The translations under genes and the position numbers were made by a program. Source: Litorivicinus lipolyticus (GTDB taxonomy: Bacteria > Pseudomonadota > Gammaproteobacteria > Pseudomonadales > Litorivicinaceae). From it: 64,000 nucleotides of DNA. This document shows positions 1 to 8,265 of the stretch, piece by piece (the stretch's first letter is position 1; every line of letters begins with the position of its first letter). The notes beneath the pieces were generated by a model. That model made no database searches. It was not told the DNA's origin and saw only the letters and a program-made list of their open reading frames with translations. The DNA is taken from positions 620,001 through 684,000 of the forward strand of contig NZ_CP045871.1 of the NCBI RefSeq assembly GCF_009650135.1, written 5' to 3'.

Positions 1-214
1 GCGTGCTCAGCAATGCCCCGGTCCACATACCGTGGGCAATGACGCCGTGGAATGCCGACGAATCGGCATAGGCATCATCCAGGTGTGCCGGGTTGACGTC
101 CCCGCTCATGACCGCAAACAGTTGGATGTCACGTCGGGTCAACACCCGCTCCAAGCTATCGCCTTGGCCGATTTCAATGTCGTCGTACAGGTGGTTGGTC
201 AGCCAGTCAGTCAC
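1..214 (-). CDS. MaoC/PhaJ-type enoyl-CoA hydratase N-terminus (cut by window edge)
   Basis: Only the first 71 codons are inside the window. The GTG start overlaps the fabI stop by 8 bp, so the two genes are translationally coupled. The visible residues include the hydratase-2 signature GDVNPAHLDDAY, with the Asp and His that catalyse hydration of (R)-enoyl-CoA in hot-dog hydratases. In many gammaproteobacteria this exact beginning belongs to a bifunctional protein with a C-terminal phosphate acetyl/butyryltransferase, encoded next to fabI. Whether that second domain is present cannot be seen here. The fold assignment is firm; the full product is inferred. Confidence 0.75.
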   Translation of the reverse strand, partial: MTDWLTNHLYDDIEIGQGDSLERVLTRRDIQLFAVMSGDVNPAHLDDAYADSSAFHGVIAHGMWTGALLST

Positions 215-953
215 GGATGCAATACCCCGCGTCGACGTACAGCGTTTGCCCGGTCACGTGACGGGCACTGGGCGAGGCCAGGAAGGTCGCGAATTGGCCA
301 ACGTCGTCGATCGTGGTCAGCTCACCCAGCGGCGCGTTTTTCGCAGCGATCGCCATCAACTCATCGAAATGCGCCAACCCGGACGCGGCTCGCGTCGCAA
401 TTGGGCCTGGGGACAGCGCATTGACCCGTATCGCGTCGGCGCCCAGGTCCACAGATAATTGGCGCACGCTGGCTTCCAGGGCCGCTTTGACCGGCCCCAT
501 TAGTTGGTAGTTCGGCACCACGCGCTGCGCCCCGTAATAGCTCAGGGTGGTGATCGCGCCGCCTTGTGTCATGTGTGGCCGGGCGCGCCGAGCCAATTCG
601 ATCAGGGAATAGCAGGACACCTCCATGGCCATTGAAAAGCCATCCAAGCTGGCATTCACCAGTGGGCCGTGCAGGTCCGCCTTGGGCGCAAATGCAATCG
701 CGTGCAGGGCAAAGTCAAGCGCTTCGAGCGGCTCAAACAGGGCGTCCCATTGGGCCGGATTGCGCACGTCCAGTTCAACCAACGTGGCGCCAATGGACTC
801 GGCAAGCGGGGCCACATGTGCCAGCGCCTTGGCGTTTTGATAGGTCATCGTTAAGCGCGCGCCGGCGCCGGCATAGGCTTTGGCGCAGCCCCAGGCGATT
901 GAGTGCTGGTTGGCGACGCCAATAACCAGTCCGTGTAACCCGTTCAGATTCAT
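207..953 (-). CDS. fabI: Enoyl-[acyl-carrier-protein] reductase FabI-type
   Basis: This 248-residue short-chain dehydrogenase reduces enoyl-ACP with NAD(P)H in the last step of fatty-acid elongation in the cytoplasm. It begins with the FabI-style nucleotide-binding segment GLVIGVANQHSIAWG, in place of the usual SDR GxxxGxG. It has the FabI catalytic arrangement Tyr-x6-Lys (YQLMGPVK) after a preceding Tyr. The C-terminus GQTLYVDAGYCI is also typical. The gene starts 4 bp inside the upstream deacetylase-like gene (ATGA) and ends inside the next hydratase gene, so all three form one leftward operon. It is slightly shorter than E. coli FabI (262 residues). It could be a paralogue used for beta-oxidation-type intermediates, given the hydratase neighbour. 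Confidence 0.9.
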   Translation of the reverse strand: MNLNGLHGLVIGVANQHSIAWGCAKAYAGAGARLTMTYQNAKALAHVAPLAESIGATLVELDVRNPAQWDALFEPLEALDFALHAIAFAPKADLHGPLVNASLDGFSMAMEVSCYSLIELARRARPHMTQGGAITTLSYYGAQRVVPNYQLMGPVKAALEASVRQLSVDLGADAIRVNALSPGPIATRAASGLAHFDELMAIAAKNAPLGELTTIDDVGQFATFLASPSARHVTGQTLYVDAGYCIRD

Positions 954-1885
954 ACGATACCCTCTAAGCGGGCCAGTACCCGGATGTGTTGTTCGACCGA
1001 TCGGGCCAAGGATTTAAATTCATAGCCACCCTCGAGTGAGGACACCATGCGTCCGCCGGCGTAGCGGTCGGCGATATCGCGCATCTGCAGCGTGACCCAG
1101 GCGTAGTCGGCGTCGACCAAGGCCAGACCGCCCATGTCATCGTCGCGATGAGCGTCGAACCCGGCCGACATCATCACCAGATCTGGCGCAAATGCATTCA
1201 ATGCCGGCAACCAGTGCTCGCGCACCGCGGCACGAAATGCGTCACCGCCGGCGCCGGCCTTAAGCGGTACCGAGACCATGGTGTCGGACACCGGGCGCAG
1301 CGGTGTATTTGGGTAAAACGGGTGCTGTAGGGTCGAGCAAAATAGGATCGCCGGGTCATCGACCACAATGTTCTCGGTGCCGTTGCCGTGGTGTACATCA
1401 AAATCGACGATGGCGACGCGGTTGATGTCCGGGTGGGTTAGTGCCTGATAGGCACCCACGGCGATGTTGTTAAACAGGCAAAACCCGGAGGCAGCCCCGG
1501 CATTGGCATGATGACCCGGCGGTCGCACGGCGCAAAAGGCGGTTTGGGCCTGGCCGCTGATGACGGCGTCAACGGCCTCGACCACCGCGCCGGCGGCGAG
1601 GCGGGCGGCCCGTGCACTGCCGGCACTGACGCGGGTGTCCGGGTCCAAATGGTGGTAACCCTGCGGCGGCATCGGCGCGTGCACGCGCGCCAATAGTTCG
1701 GCCGTGTGGACCCGCAACAGCTGGCGGTCACTGGCCGGGCTTGCGCGTCGGTAGCTGAGGTAATCCATCAATTGGGTAACCGCCAAATGCTCTTCAATGG
1801 CTTGCAGGCGGCCCGCGCATTCTGGGTGGCCATAGCCGGTGTCGTGTTGTTGGCACGCCGGATGGGTAACAAATAAGGTTTCCAT
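950..1885 (-). CDS. Histone deacetylase family protein (acetylpolyamine/acyl-amide hydrolase type)
   Basis: The 311-residue protein has the class II histone-deacetylase fold motifs in order: HPxxxxRhP-like substrate rim near the N-terminus, the catalytic pair in RPPGHHA, the zinc ligands in DFDVHHGNGT, and SAGFDAH with the third ligand Asp. It should remove acetyl or longer acyl groups from amines through a single zinc ion in the cytoplasm. Bacterial members act on acetylpolyamines, acetoin-utilisation targets or acyl-lysine; the substrate is not decided by sequence. It is the promoter-proximal gene of the operon with fabI and a CoA hydratase, which suggests a link to acyl metabolism. That link is inference. 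Confidence 0.9.
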   Translation of the reverse strand: METLFVTHPACQQHDTGYGHPECAGRLQAIEEHLAVTQLMDYLSYRRASPASDRQLLRVHTAELLARVHAPMPPQGYHHLDPDTRVSAGSARAARLAAGAVVEAVDAVISGQAQTAFCAVRPPGHHANAGAASGFCLFNNIAVGAYQALTHPDINRVAIVDFDVHHGNGTENIVVDDPAILFCSTLQHPFYPNTPLRPVSDTMVSVPLKAGAGGDAFRAAVREHWLPALNAFAPDLVMMSAGFDAHRDDDMGGLALVDADYAWVTLQMRDIADRYAGGRMVSSLEGGYEFKSLARSVEQHIRVLARLEGIV

Positions 1886-1996
1886 AGGCCAACCCTAGAC
1901 GCTTTTTGGGTTGCCAATTCGACTGGGTTGCGGTGTTTTTGAGTTAGGTCAAAAGACCAATGTGCAGGTGCAGCATATTTGCCTTGGCCTAGCCCT

Positions 1997-2303
1997 ATGA
2001 ACACTCAAGCTTGCGCCGACCGACGTGCCTTAACCTTCCGTACCGCGCGGCCGAATGACGCCGCTGCGCTGCGTGAATTTTACCGCGCGCTCAGTCAGGC
2101 CAGCCGACGACTGCGCTTCATGGGGAGCATTGCGCGCCTATCGAGCGCCTTTATCAATCGCCTGACGGGTGATGATCATGTCTGGCGAGGTGCTGGTCGA
2201 AAATGTTCGGCTGTTGAGATTCGTCAGGCGCCTCGGCTTCAGCGTTCATTGCGATCCGCTCGACCGCCAGGTCATGCTGGTGTCGCTGGATTTGGCGGTT
2301 TAA
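1997..2303 (+). pseudogene. GNAT N-acetyltransferase remnant with internal deletion and frameshift
   Basis: From the ATG at 1997 the reading LTFRTARPNDAAALREFYRA followed by SRRLRFMG and LTGDDH matches the N-terminal region of Gcn5-related acetyltransferases. At about 2193 the reading must shift to the third frame, where ENVRLLRFVRRLGF and a short C-terminal strand continue to a TAA at 2301. That segment corresponds to the last helix and strand of the same fold. The acetyl-CoA-binding core (motif A) between them is missing, so about 60 to 80 residues were lost. The remnant should be inactive. The open frame that continues through it has no GNAT-like sequence after about residue 60. Confidence 0.7.
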
Positions 2304-2354
2304 CTGGCGGCAACGGGACCCATATAGTGACTACCCTAAAATGAGGCACCCACG

Positions 2355-2516
2355 ATGTTCGGACTGTTCAAAAAAGACCCCAAGCAAGCGCTCGAAAAAG
2401 AATATAAGCAACTGTTAGAGCAGGCCATGAAGGCACAGCGCTCCGGTGACATCCGCGGCTATTCGGAATTAACCGAAAAGGCGGATGCGATTTACCAAAA
2501 AATACAGGCCAGCTAA
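2355..2516 (+). CDS. Small charged protein, DUF6435/Lacal_2735-like
   Basis: A 53-residue reading frame starts with MFGLFKKDP and is rich in Lys, Glu and Gln. It is predicted to form two helices (KQALEKEYKQLLEQAM and ELTEKADAIYQKIQ). This length, start and pattern match the small DUF6435/Lacal_2735 family found in marine gammaproteobacteria and Bacteroidetes, whose function is unknown. The gene ends tail to tail with urtE, sharing 4 bp. No signal peptide or membrane segment is visible. Confidence 0.7.
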   Translation: MFGLFKKDPKQALEKEYKQLLEQAMKAQRSGDIRGYSELTEKADAIYQKIQAS

Positions 2517-3208
2517 ACCGTCAGGTAGGCTTTGACCTGATCCCCAGTCAACGCCTCCATCGGGCCCTGCGCCACGGTTTGACCGCGGTCCAGGATGCAA
2601 AAGCGATCGGCCAACTTACGTGCAAACGGCAGTTTTTGTTCGACCAACACAACCGTCATGCCCATGTCTTTGTTGAGCTTTTGAATGATGCCGGCGATTT
2701 CGGCCACCACGTTGGGCTGAATGCCCTCGGTTGGTTCATCCAATAGCAACACCTTGGGGTCGATGACCAGCGCCCTCGCAATCGCCAGCTGCTGTTGTTG
2801 ACCACCAGACAAATCGCCCCCGCGCCGCGCCAACATGTCTTTTAGAACTGGGAACAACTCAAAGATGTAACTCGGAATTTGACGCTGTCCGCGCGGCCGC
2901 ATGGGCAAACCGATATCCAAGTTCTCTTGCACGCTCAGCAGCGGAAAAATCTGCCGGCCTTGGGGCACATAGCCAAGGCCCAGTGTCGGCCGCGCCTCAA
3001 CTGAATGGCCCTGAATGGGCTGGCCGTCCAGCATGATTCGACCGCTGGCGAGGGGGTTGATGCCCATGATGGACTGTAGCAGCGTAGTTTTACCGACGCC
3101 GTTGCGGCCCATGATTACGGTGCACTCGCCAGTGGGTATGTCCAGCGATAAGTCCCGCAGGGTGTGGCTTTGGCCGTAGTATTGATTGACGGTATCAAGC
3201 ACTAGCAT
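2513..3208 (-). CDS. urtE: Urea ABC transporter ATP-binding subunit UrtE
   Basis: This 231-residue ABC ATPase has a Walker A GRNGVGKTT, the signature LSGGQQQQLAIARAL, a Walker B ending LLLDEPTEG and the switch His region VLVEQK. The Gln-rich signature and the LivF-like length are typical of UrtE, one of two ATPases of the branched-chain-type urea importer. The start overlaps the urtD stop (TGATG). It is the last gene of urtABCDE. It works with UrtD on the cytoplasmic side of the UrtB-UrtC channel. Confidence 0.93.
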   Translation of the reverse strand: MLVLDTVNQYYGQSHTLRDLSLDIPTGECTVIMGRNGVGKTTLLQSIMGINPLASGRIMLDGQPIQGHSVEARPTLGLGYVPQGRQIFPLLSVQENLDIGLPMRPRGQRQIPSYIFELFPVLKDMLARRGGDLSGGQQQQLAIARALVIDPKVLLLDEPTEGIQPNVVAEIAGIIQKLNKDMGMTVVLVEQKLPFARKLADRFCILDRGQTVAQGPMEALTGDQVKAYLTV

Positions 3209-4035
3209 CAGTTGTCCTCTCCTAGGTAGACCCGGCGCACGTCGGTATTGTTTTGGATTTGGTCCATCGAGCCCTCGGCCAACACCGAGCCTTGGTGCAG
3301 CACCGATACGGTGCCGCCGCCATCGGACAGGGTCCGCACAAAGTCCATGTCATGCTCGACCACGACCACGCAATGGGTCCCGGCCAGCGAGCGCAACAAT
3401 TCAGCGGTTTTGTCGATTTCTTGGTGGGTCATGCCGGCGGCCGGCTCGTCAACCAACAACAGCCGTGGCTGTTGCATCAGCAGCATACCGATCTCTAACC
3501 ACTGCTTTTGGCCGTGCGATAGGTCACCCGATAGGCGCGGCAGATGATCTTGAAGGCCGATGGTTTCGGCAACATCGAGAATTTTTCGGCGCTCGTGAGG
3601 CTGGGACTTGGCCTGGTACAGCGACCAAAAATCGCGTGGCTGGCGCATCGCCAACTCCAAACAGTCCTGAACGGTGAGCGATTCAAACACGGTCGGTTTT
3701 TGAAACTTGCGCCCGATCCCGGCCTCGGCGATGGCGGTCTCGTCCAGGGCCAGCAAGTCGATGGTTTGGCCAAAAAATGCGGTCCCACAGTCCGGTCGAG
3801 TTTTGCCGGTAATGATGTCCATCATGGTCGTTTTGCCTGCGCCGTTGGGCCCGATGATGCACCGCAGTTCGTCATGTTTTAGGTACAGATTCAAATCATT
3901 GATGGCCTTGAAACCGTCAAAGCTGACGCTGATCCCCTCCAGGTACAGCAGTATCGACTTGTCGATATTCAGACGCGGGTCGACTTGGGGTTTGACGAAA
4001 TCAAAGACTTCATCGCGCTGCATAAAACCGCTCAT
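3208..4035 (-). CDS. urtD: Urea ABC transporter ATP-binding subunit UrtD
   Basis: The 275-residue protein is a LivG-type ABC ATPase with Walker A GPNGAGKTT, the unusual signature LSHGQKQWLEIGM that is characteristic of UrtD, Walker B LLLVDEPAAGMT, and the switch VVVEHDMDFV. The roughly 25-residue N-terminal extension before the ABC core is also usual for UrtD. The start overlaps the urtC stop by 4 bp (ATGA), which indicates coupled translation. It pairs with UrtE to energise urea import. Confidence 0.95.
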   Translation of the reverse strand: MSGFMQRDEVFDFVKPQVDPRLNIDKSILLYLEGISVSFDGFKAINDLNLYLKHDELRCIIGPNGAGKTTMMDIITGKTRPDCGTAFFGQTIDLLALDETAIAEAGIGRKFQKPTVFESLTVQDCLELAMRQPRDFWSLYQAKSQPHERRKILDVAETIGLQDHLPRLSGDLSHGQKQWLEIGMLLMQQPRLLLVDEPAAGMTHQEIDKTAELLRSLAGTHCVVVVEHDMDFVRTLSDGGGTVSVLHQGSVLAEGSMDQIQNNTDVRRVYLGEDN

Positions 4036-5114
4036 GTGTTCGACTCCTTGCGGGTAATCAGGCCGGCGACGCCCTTGGGTAAAAACAGGGTGACCAAGAC
4101 AAACAGGGCGCCTAGCACGAACAGCCAGACCTCGGGGAACTCGACGGTCAGGTACGACTTGGCGTAGTTGATCGCCAGCGCCCCGATGACGGCGCCGAAC
4201 AGCGTTGCGCGGCCGCCAATGGCGACCCAGACCACCACTTCGATCGAGTTAATAGGCGAAAATTCGCCGGGGTTAATGATCCCGACCTGAGGCACGTAGA
4301 GCGCCCCGGCCACGCCTGCGATACAGGCCGACAGCACGAACACCCACAATTTGATGCGTTCTACCCGAAACCCAGCAAAACGGCTGCGGCTTTCGGCATC
4401 GCGAATGGCCACACAGGCACGCCCGGCACGCGAGGTCACCACGCTTTTGGAAATCCACAGGGCGCCGATCAAGGCGATCACGCTGGCCATGAACAAGCCA
4501 ACCTTAGTCGCGTCCGCTTGCAGGCTGAAGCCCAACAGCTCTTTGAAATCGGTCAGGCCGTTGTTACCGCCAAAGCCCATTTCGTTACGGAAAAATGCCA
4601 ACATCAGGGCGTAGGTCAGGGCTTGGGTGATGATCGACAGGTAAACCCCAGACACGCGCGAACGAAAGGCCAGCGCCCCGAACACAAAGGCGATGACGCC
4701 CGGCACCAGCAAAATCATCAGCGCGGCGAACCAAAACTGATCAAAGCCGACCCAGAACCAGGGCAAGGCATCCCAGTCCAAAAAGACCATGAAATCCGGC
4801 AGCAGTGGGTCACCGTAAACACCGCGATCGCCGATTTGGCGCATCAAGTACATGCCCATGACGTAGCCGCCTAGGGCGAAAAAAGCCGCGTGGCCGAGGG
4901 TTAAAATACCCAGAAACCCCCACACCAGGTCAACCGCGACCGCCAGCATCGCCAGCGTCAGGTATTTGCCCAACAGACTTAGGGTGTAGGTCGGCATATG
5001 CCCCAGCGAGCCCTCGGGCAAGCTGTTAAGCACCGGCACCAGTACCAAGGCGAGTAGCAACCCGCCCATGACCAGTTGCTCGGTGCGTGAATTGGGTTTG
5101 ATCAGTTGCATCAT
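4032..5114 (-). CDS. urtC: Urea ABC transporter permease UrtC
   Basis: The protein is about 360 residues with eight to ten hydrophobic segments and belongs to the LivM family. The segment DLVWGFLGILTLGHAAFFALGG is the family's most conserved loop region, here beginning near residue 60. The ATG at 5114 is preferred over one 21 bp upstream because GAGGG lies 7 bases before it and it clears the urtB stop. UrtC and UrtB form the inner-membrane channel for urea. The gene sits between urtB and urtD without gaps. Confidence 0.93.
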   Translation of the reverse strand: MMQLIKPNSRTEQLVMGGLLLALVLVPVLNSLPEGSLGHMPTYTLSLLGKYLTLAMLAVAVDLVWGFLGILTLGHAAFFALGGYVMGMYLMRQIGDRGVYGDPLLPDFMVFLDWDALPWFWVGFDQFWFAALMILLVPGVIAFVFGALAFRSRVSGVYLSIITQALTYALMLAFFRNEMGFGGNNGLTDFKELLGFSLQADATKVGLFMASVIALIGALWISKSVVTSRAGRACVAIRDAESRSRFAGFRVERIKLWVFVLSACIAGVAGALYVPQVGIINPGEFSPINSIEVVVWVAIGGRATLFGAVIGALAINYAKSYLTVEFPEVWLFVLGALFVLVTLFLPKGVAGLITRKESNT

Positions 5115-5118
5115 GCTT

Positions 5119-6699
5119 TTAGCCCTCGACCGCACGACCGCGCTGCGGAAACAGGCCGCGCGGATTTTTTTGGATGAACAGCACGATAAAAATCAGCACT
5201 ACGATTTTGGCCAAGACGGCCCCAGTCCACGGCTCGATCAGCTTGTTGGCGATGCCCAGGCTAAGTCCCGCCACCAACGTGCCCCACAGGTTGCCGACGC
5301 CGCCGAAGACCACGACCATGAAGGAGTCAATAATGTAGGCCTGACCCATATTCGGGCCGACGTTGGTCAGCTGTGACAGGGCTACACCAGCCAGGCCTGC
5401 GACACCTGAACCCAGTCCAAAGGTCAGGGCGTCGACCCATTGCGAGCGCACGCCCATGGCCCGGGCCATGGTCCGGTTCTGGGCCACGGCGCGGACTTGC
5501 AAGCCGAGTGACGAACGCCTCAAAATTGTCAGCAAGGCAAAGAACACCAGCAAGCAAAACCCAATTACGTATAGGCGGTTCAGGGTTAGCGATAGCGCCG
5601 CGTTGATTTCCCACGCGCCGCTCATCCACTCGGGTGTGGTGACACTGCGGTTTAGCGGTGAAAACACGCTGCGCACGGCCTGTTGCAAGATCAAACTGAT
5701 GCCAAAGGTCGCCAACAGCGTTTCCAGTGGGCGTCCGTACAAAAATCGAATGACGCCGCGTTCAATGCAGATGCCGACGGCGGCGGCGACCACGAAGGCG
5801 GCCGGGATCGATAGCAATAGCGCCAGCCCCGGGCTGGCGGGCATCAGTTGCTGCATAACAAAGGTTGTGTAAGCGCCCAACATAATCAGCTCGCCATGGG
5901 CCATGTTGATCACGCCCATGACCCCGAAGGTAATCGCCAGGCCGATCGCAGCCAGCACCAAGACCGACCCAAGGCTGATGCCGAAATACAAGGTCTCGGC
6001 CCATTGGTAACGTTGATGTGCCCGCTCGATCGCGACGACCCCGCGCTGGGCGTCGGCATACAATGCGTCATCCGGGCTGATCAGGCGCAAGGCATTCAGC
6101 GCGTCATTACTGACCGAGTCGCTCAGCGAAGTGACCGCGGCGGCGCGCGCTTCCGGCTCGCTGCTGGCAAGCCCGGAGATCGCCAAGGCGAGGCGCATTT
6201 TTTCCTGGATGTTGGCATTGCCCTCGCGTTCGGCGGCTAGCTGGATCGCGGCGGTTGCACGGGCTGAGGGCGTTTGCAGCAACTGTTCGATACTGCCAAG
6301 GCGAATCGCCGGGTCATCGTTGCTGAGTGACAGTAGCGCAAGCTCCGTGCGTAATTGGTCGCGCAGGTCGTTGTTGAGCGAGACCCGCTTGAATTGTCGT
6401 TTTTTGTCGATGGTGACGGTGCTCTGGCCATCCAGCGTTAGCGCTGTCGCGCCTTTGCGATGGTCGGCGACCTGATACAGGGTGCCATTGCGCTTGTCGT
6501 AATACAGCGCTCCGTCCAGCATTAACTGGCTGGCGCGTTGGGCGGCGGCGGGATCCTGCGTCAGCCACTGGGTCATCAGTTCGGCTTTTTGTTCGAACGA
6601 AGCGTTGGGCAGGGCGTTGACGATCGCGTCATCGGCGGCCGCCATCGGAGACAGCGCTAGCAGCAGCGCAGTGATCCAGCCAAGTGCATGGCGATTCAT
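5119..6699 (-). CDS. urtB: Urea ABC transporter permease UrtB
   Basis: UrtB of this family is a LivH-type permease with a long N-terminal periplasmic extension, and this 526-residue protein fits that length. A signal peptide (MNRHALGWITALLLALSPMA) is followed by about 230 soluble residues. The permease core then starts near residue 235, with the conserved GVINMAHGELIMLGAY and GVAGLAGVALS segments. The ATG at 6699 is chosen because AAGGA precedes it and the longer frame would run into the hairpin between urtA and urtB. It forms the channel with UrtC. Confidence 0.93.
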   Translation of the reverse strand: MNRHALGWITALLLALSPMAAADDAIVNALPNASFEQKAELMTQWLTQDPAAAQRASQLMLDGALYYDKRNGTLYQVADHRKGATALTLDGQSTVTIDKKRQFKRVSLNNDLRDQLRTELALLSLSNDDPAIRLGSIEQLLQTPSARATAAIQLAAEREGNANIQEKMRLALAISGLASSEPEARAAAVTSLSDSVSNDALNALRLISPDDALYADAQRGVVAIERAHQRYQWAETLYFGISLGSVLVLAAIGLAITFGVMGVINMAHGELIMLGAYTTFVMQQLMPASPGLALLLSIPAAFVVAAAVGICIERGVIRFLYGRPLETLLATFGISLILQQAVRSVFSPLNRSVTTPEWMSGAWEINAALSLTLNRLYVIGFCLLVFFALLTILRRSSLGLQVRAVAQNRTMARAMGVRSQWVDALTFGLGSGVAGLAGVALSQLTNVGPNMGQAYIIDSFMVVVFGGVGNLWGTLVAGLSLGIANKLIEPWTGAVLAKIVVLIFIVLFIQKNPRGLFPQRGRAVEG

Positions 6700-6713
6700 A
6701 GTGTGGTCCTTGC

Positions 6714-6739
6714 AAAAAAGCCCGGCACACGGCCGGGCT
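6714..6739 (-). terminator. Hairpin with T-run between urtA and urtB
   Basis: Read on the minus strand, an 8-bp perfect GC-rich stem (AGCCCGGC and its complement, 5-nt loop) is followed by TTTTTT. This is the form of a Rho-independent terminator or attenuator. It lies directly after urtA and 15 bases before the urtB start, so it could lower expression of the membrane and ATPase genes relative to the binding protein. Confidence 0.8.
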
Positions 6740-6757
6740 CTGGGGAGGTGCGGTGGA

Positions 6758-8047
6758 TTAGAAGTTTTGGCCTGAGCATTTCGACGTAACCACGTCGTAG
6801 GCACCACAAGACAACGGCGCACGCCAGTCCGAAATCAGGTCCTTGGAACCCGGCAGGAAGTCCGACCAGGCATCGCCGACCACGGTTCCCGAGGTCTTCG
6901 AGACGATTTCGAATTGACCGTCGTCTTGAATTTCCCCGATCAACACCGGTTTGCTGATGTGGTGGTTGGGCATCATCGCCGCGTAGCCGCCGGTCAGGTT
7001 AGGCACGGTGACACCGATAATGGCGTCCTGTACGGCGCTGGGGTCGGTGGTGCCCGCTTTGGTGACCGCTTCAACCCACATGTTGAAGCCGATGTAATGG
7101 GCTTCCATCGGGTCGTTGGTAACGCGCTCGTCGTCACCGGTAAAGGTCTGCCATGCGTCGATAAAGGCATCATTAGATTCGGTGTCCGCGCTCATGAAGT
7201 AGTTCCATGCGGCTAAGTGACCGACCAAAGGCGAGGTGTCCATGCCTGACAGTTCTTCTTCGCCGACCGAGAACGCGACGACGGGGATGTCAGCGGCTGA
7301 AACGCCCTGGGCGCCCAGTTCCTTGTAAAAGGGCACGTTGGCGTCACCGTTAATGGTCGAGACCACGGCGGTCTTTTTGCCCTGTGCGCCGAAGGATTTG
7401 ATGTCAGAGACAATCGATTGCCAGTCGCTGTGACCGAAGGGCGTGTAGTTAATCATGATGTCGCTTTCGGCAACGCCATTGGCCGCCAGGTAAGCCGCCA
7501 GGATCTTGTTGGTGGTGCGCGGGTAAACATAGTCAGTGCCGGCCAAGACCCAGCGCTCAACCCCCAGGTCCGCAAGGTAATCAACTGCAGGGATGGCCTG
7601 CTGGTTCGGTGCCGCGCCGGTGTAGAAGACGTTTTTCGAGGATTCTTCGCCTTCGTATTGAACCGGGTAAAACAGCACGCTGTTGAGTTCTTCAAACACC
7701 GGCAGCATTGATTTGCGCGATACCGACGTCCAACCACCAAAGACCGCGTCGACCTTGTCTTTTTCGATCAGCTCGCGGGCTTTTTCGGCGAACAGCGGCC
7801 AGTTAGACGCGGGGTCCACGACCACGGCCTCCAGTTGCTTACCGAGCAATCCACCTTTTTTGTTTTGCTCGTCGATCAGCATCAACATGGTGTCCTTTAG
7901 CGTGGTTTCGCTAATGGCCATGGTGCCGGACAGCGAGTGCAACACACCGACCTTGATGGTGTCGGCAGCCATCGCCATATTGGCCATCGAGGCGGCGAGG
8001 GCGATCGGGGCAAGGCGCAGGGCTTTGTGGGTTTTGATGGTTAGCAT
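6758..8047 (-). CDS. urtA: Urea ABC transporter substrate-binding protein UrtA
   Basis: The 429-residue product starts with a signal peptide (basic MLTIKTHKALRLAP, hydrophobic core, cleavage after AMA). It continues as a LivK/AmiC-like periplasmic binding protein: IKVGVLHSLSGTMAISE, ASNWPLFAEKARELI and GGWTSVSRKSMLPVFE are conserved in UrtA. It captures urea in the periplasm and passes it to UrtB-UrtC. The ATG at 8047 is preceded by GGAGAG and lies downstream of the sigma-54 promoter, which rules out the longer frame starting at 8101. No urease genes are adjacent in this window. Confidence 0.95.
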   Translation of the reverse strand: MLTIKTHKALRLAPIALAASMANMAMAADTIKVGVLHSLSGTMAISETTLKDTMLMLIDEQNKKGGLLGKQLEAVVVDPASNWPLFAEKARELIEKDKVDAVFGGWTSVSRKSMLPVFEELNSVLFYPVQYEGEESSKNVFYTGAAPNQQAIPAVDYLADLGVERWVLAGTDYVYPRTTNKILAAYLAANGVAESDIMINYTPFGHSDWQSIVSDIKSFGAQGKKTAVVSTINGDANVPFYKELGAQGVSAADIPVVAFSVGEEELSGMDTSPLVGHLAAWNYFMSADTESNDAFIDAWQTFTGDDERVTNDPMEAHYIGFNMWVEAVTKAGTTDPSAVQDAIIGVTVPNLTGGYAAMMPNHHISKPVLIGEIQDDGQFEIVSKTSGTVVGDAWSDFLPGSKDLISDWRAPLSCGAYDVVTSKCSGQNF

Positions 8048-8084
8048 GATCTCTCCGTGAGTTTTGGGTTGACGGGAGAGACAT

Positions 8085-8100
8085 AGCGGAAAGCGTGCCA
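8085..8100 (-). promoter_or_regulatory. Sigma-54 (-24/-12) promoter of urtABCDE
   Basis: The minus strand reads TGGCACGCTTTCCGCT. The -24 element TGGCACG is perfect and the invariant GG and GC are exactly 10 bases apart, as RpoN promoters require; the -12 element deviates (CCGC in place of TTGC). Transcription would start near 8075, about 28 bases before the urtA ATG. Nitrogen control of urt operons by NtrC and RpoN is established in other proteobacteria. Confidence 0.78.
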
Positions 8101-8184
8101 ACTTTTGTTGATCATTGATAATTATGATTTTTTCTTTTGGTTCGTGCGGATTGGTTGGCGTTTTGTTCGCAAATTTAGATCAGC

Positions 8185-8232
8185 TGCGCGACTTTGGTGC
8201 GTCTGCGTTATTGCGGTGCACCAGCATGAGGC
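8185..8232. promoter_or_regulatory. Two NtrC-like enhancer sites upstream of urtA
   Basis: Two 16-bp dyads resemble the NtrC consensus TGCACCA-N2-ATGGTGC. TGCACCAGCATGAGGC at 8217-8232 has two mismatches, and TGCGCGACTTTGGTGC at 8185-8200 has three. Their centres are 32 bp apart, three helical turns, the same spacing as the paired NtrC sites at E. coli glnAp2. They lie about 115 to 150 bp upstream of the predicted urtA start, a normal enhancer distance. The AT-rich stretch 8101-8145 between enhancer and promoter could allow bending. Confidence 0.65.
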
Positions 8233-8265
8233 CTGGATCGATTGATCTGTGATTGACCTGATGCC

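Noticed and set aside
6700..6822. Longer UrtB start at 6822
   Set aside because: It would translate through the terminator-like hairpin and the urtA 3' end and lacks the signal peptide that follows ATG 6699.
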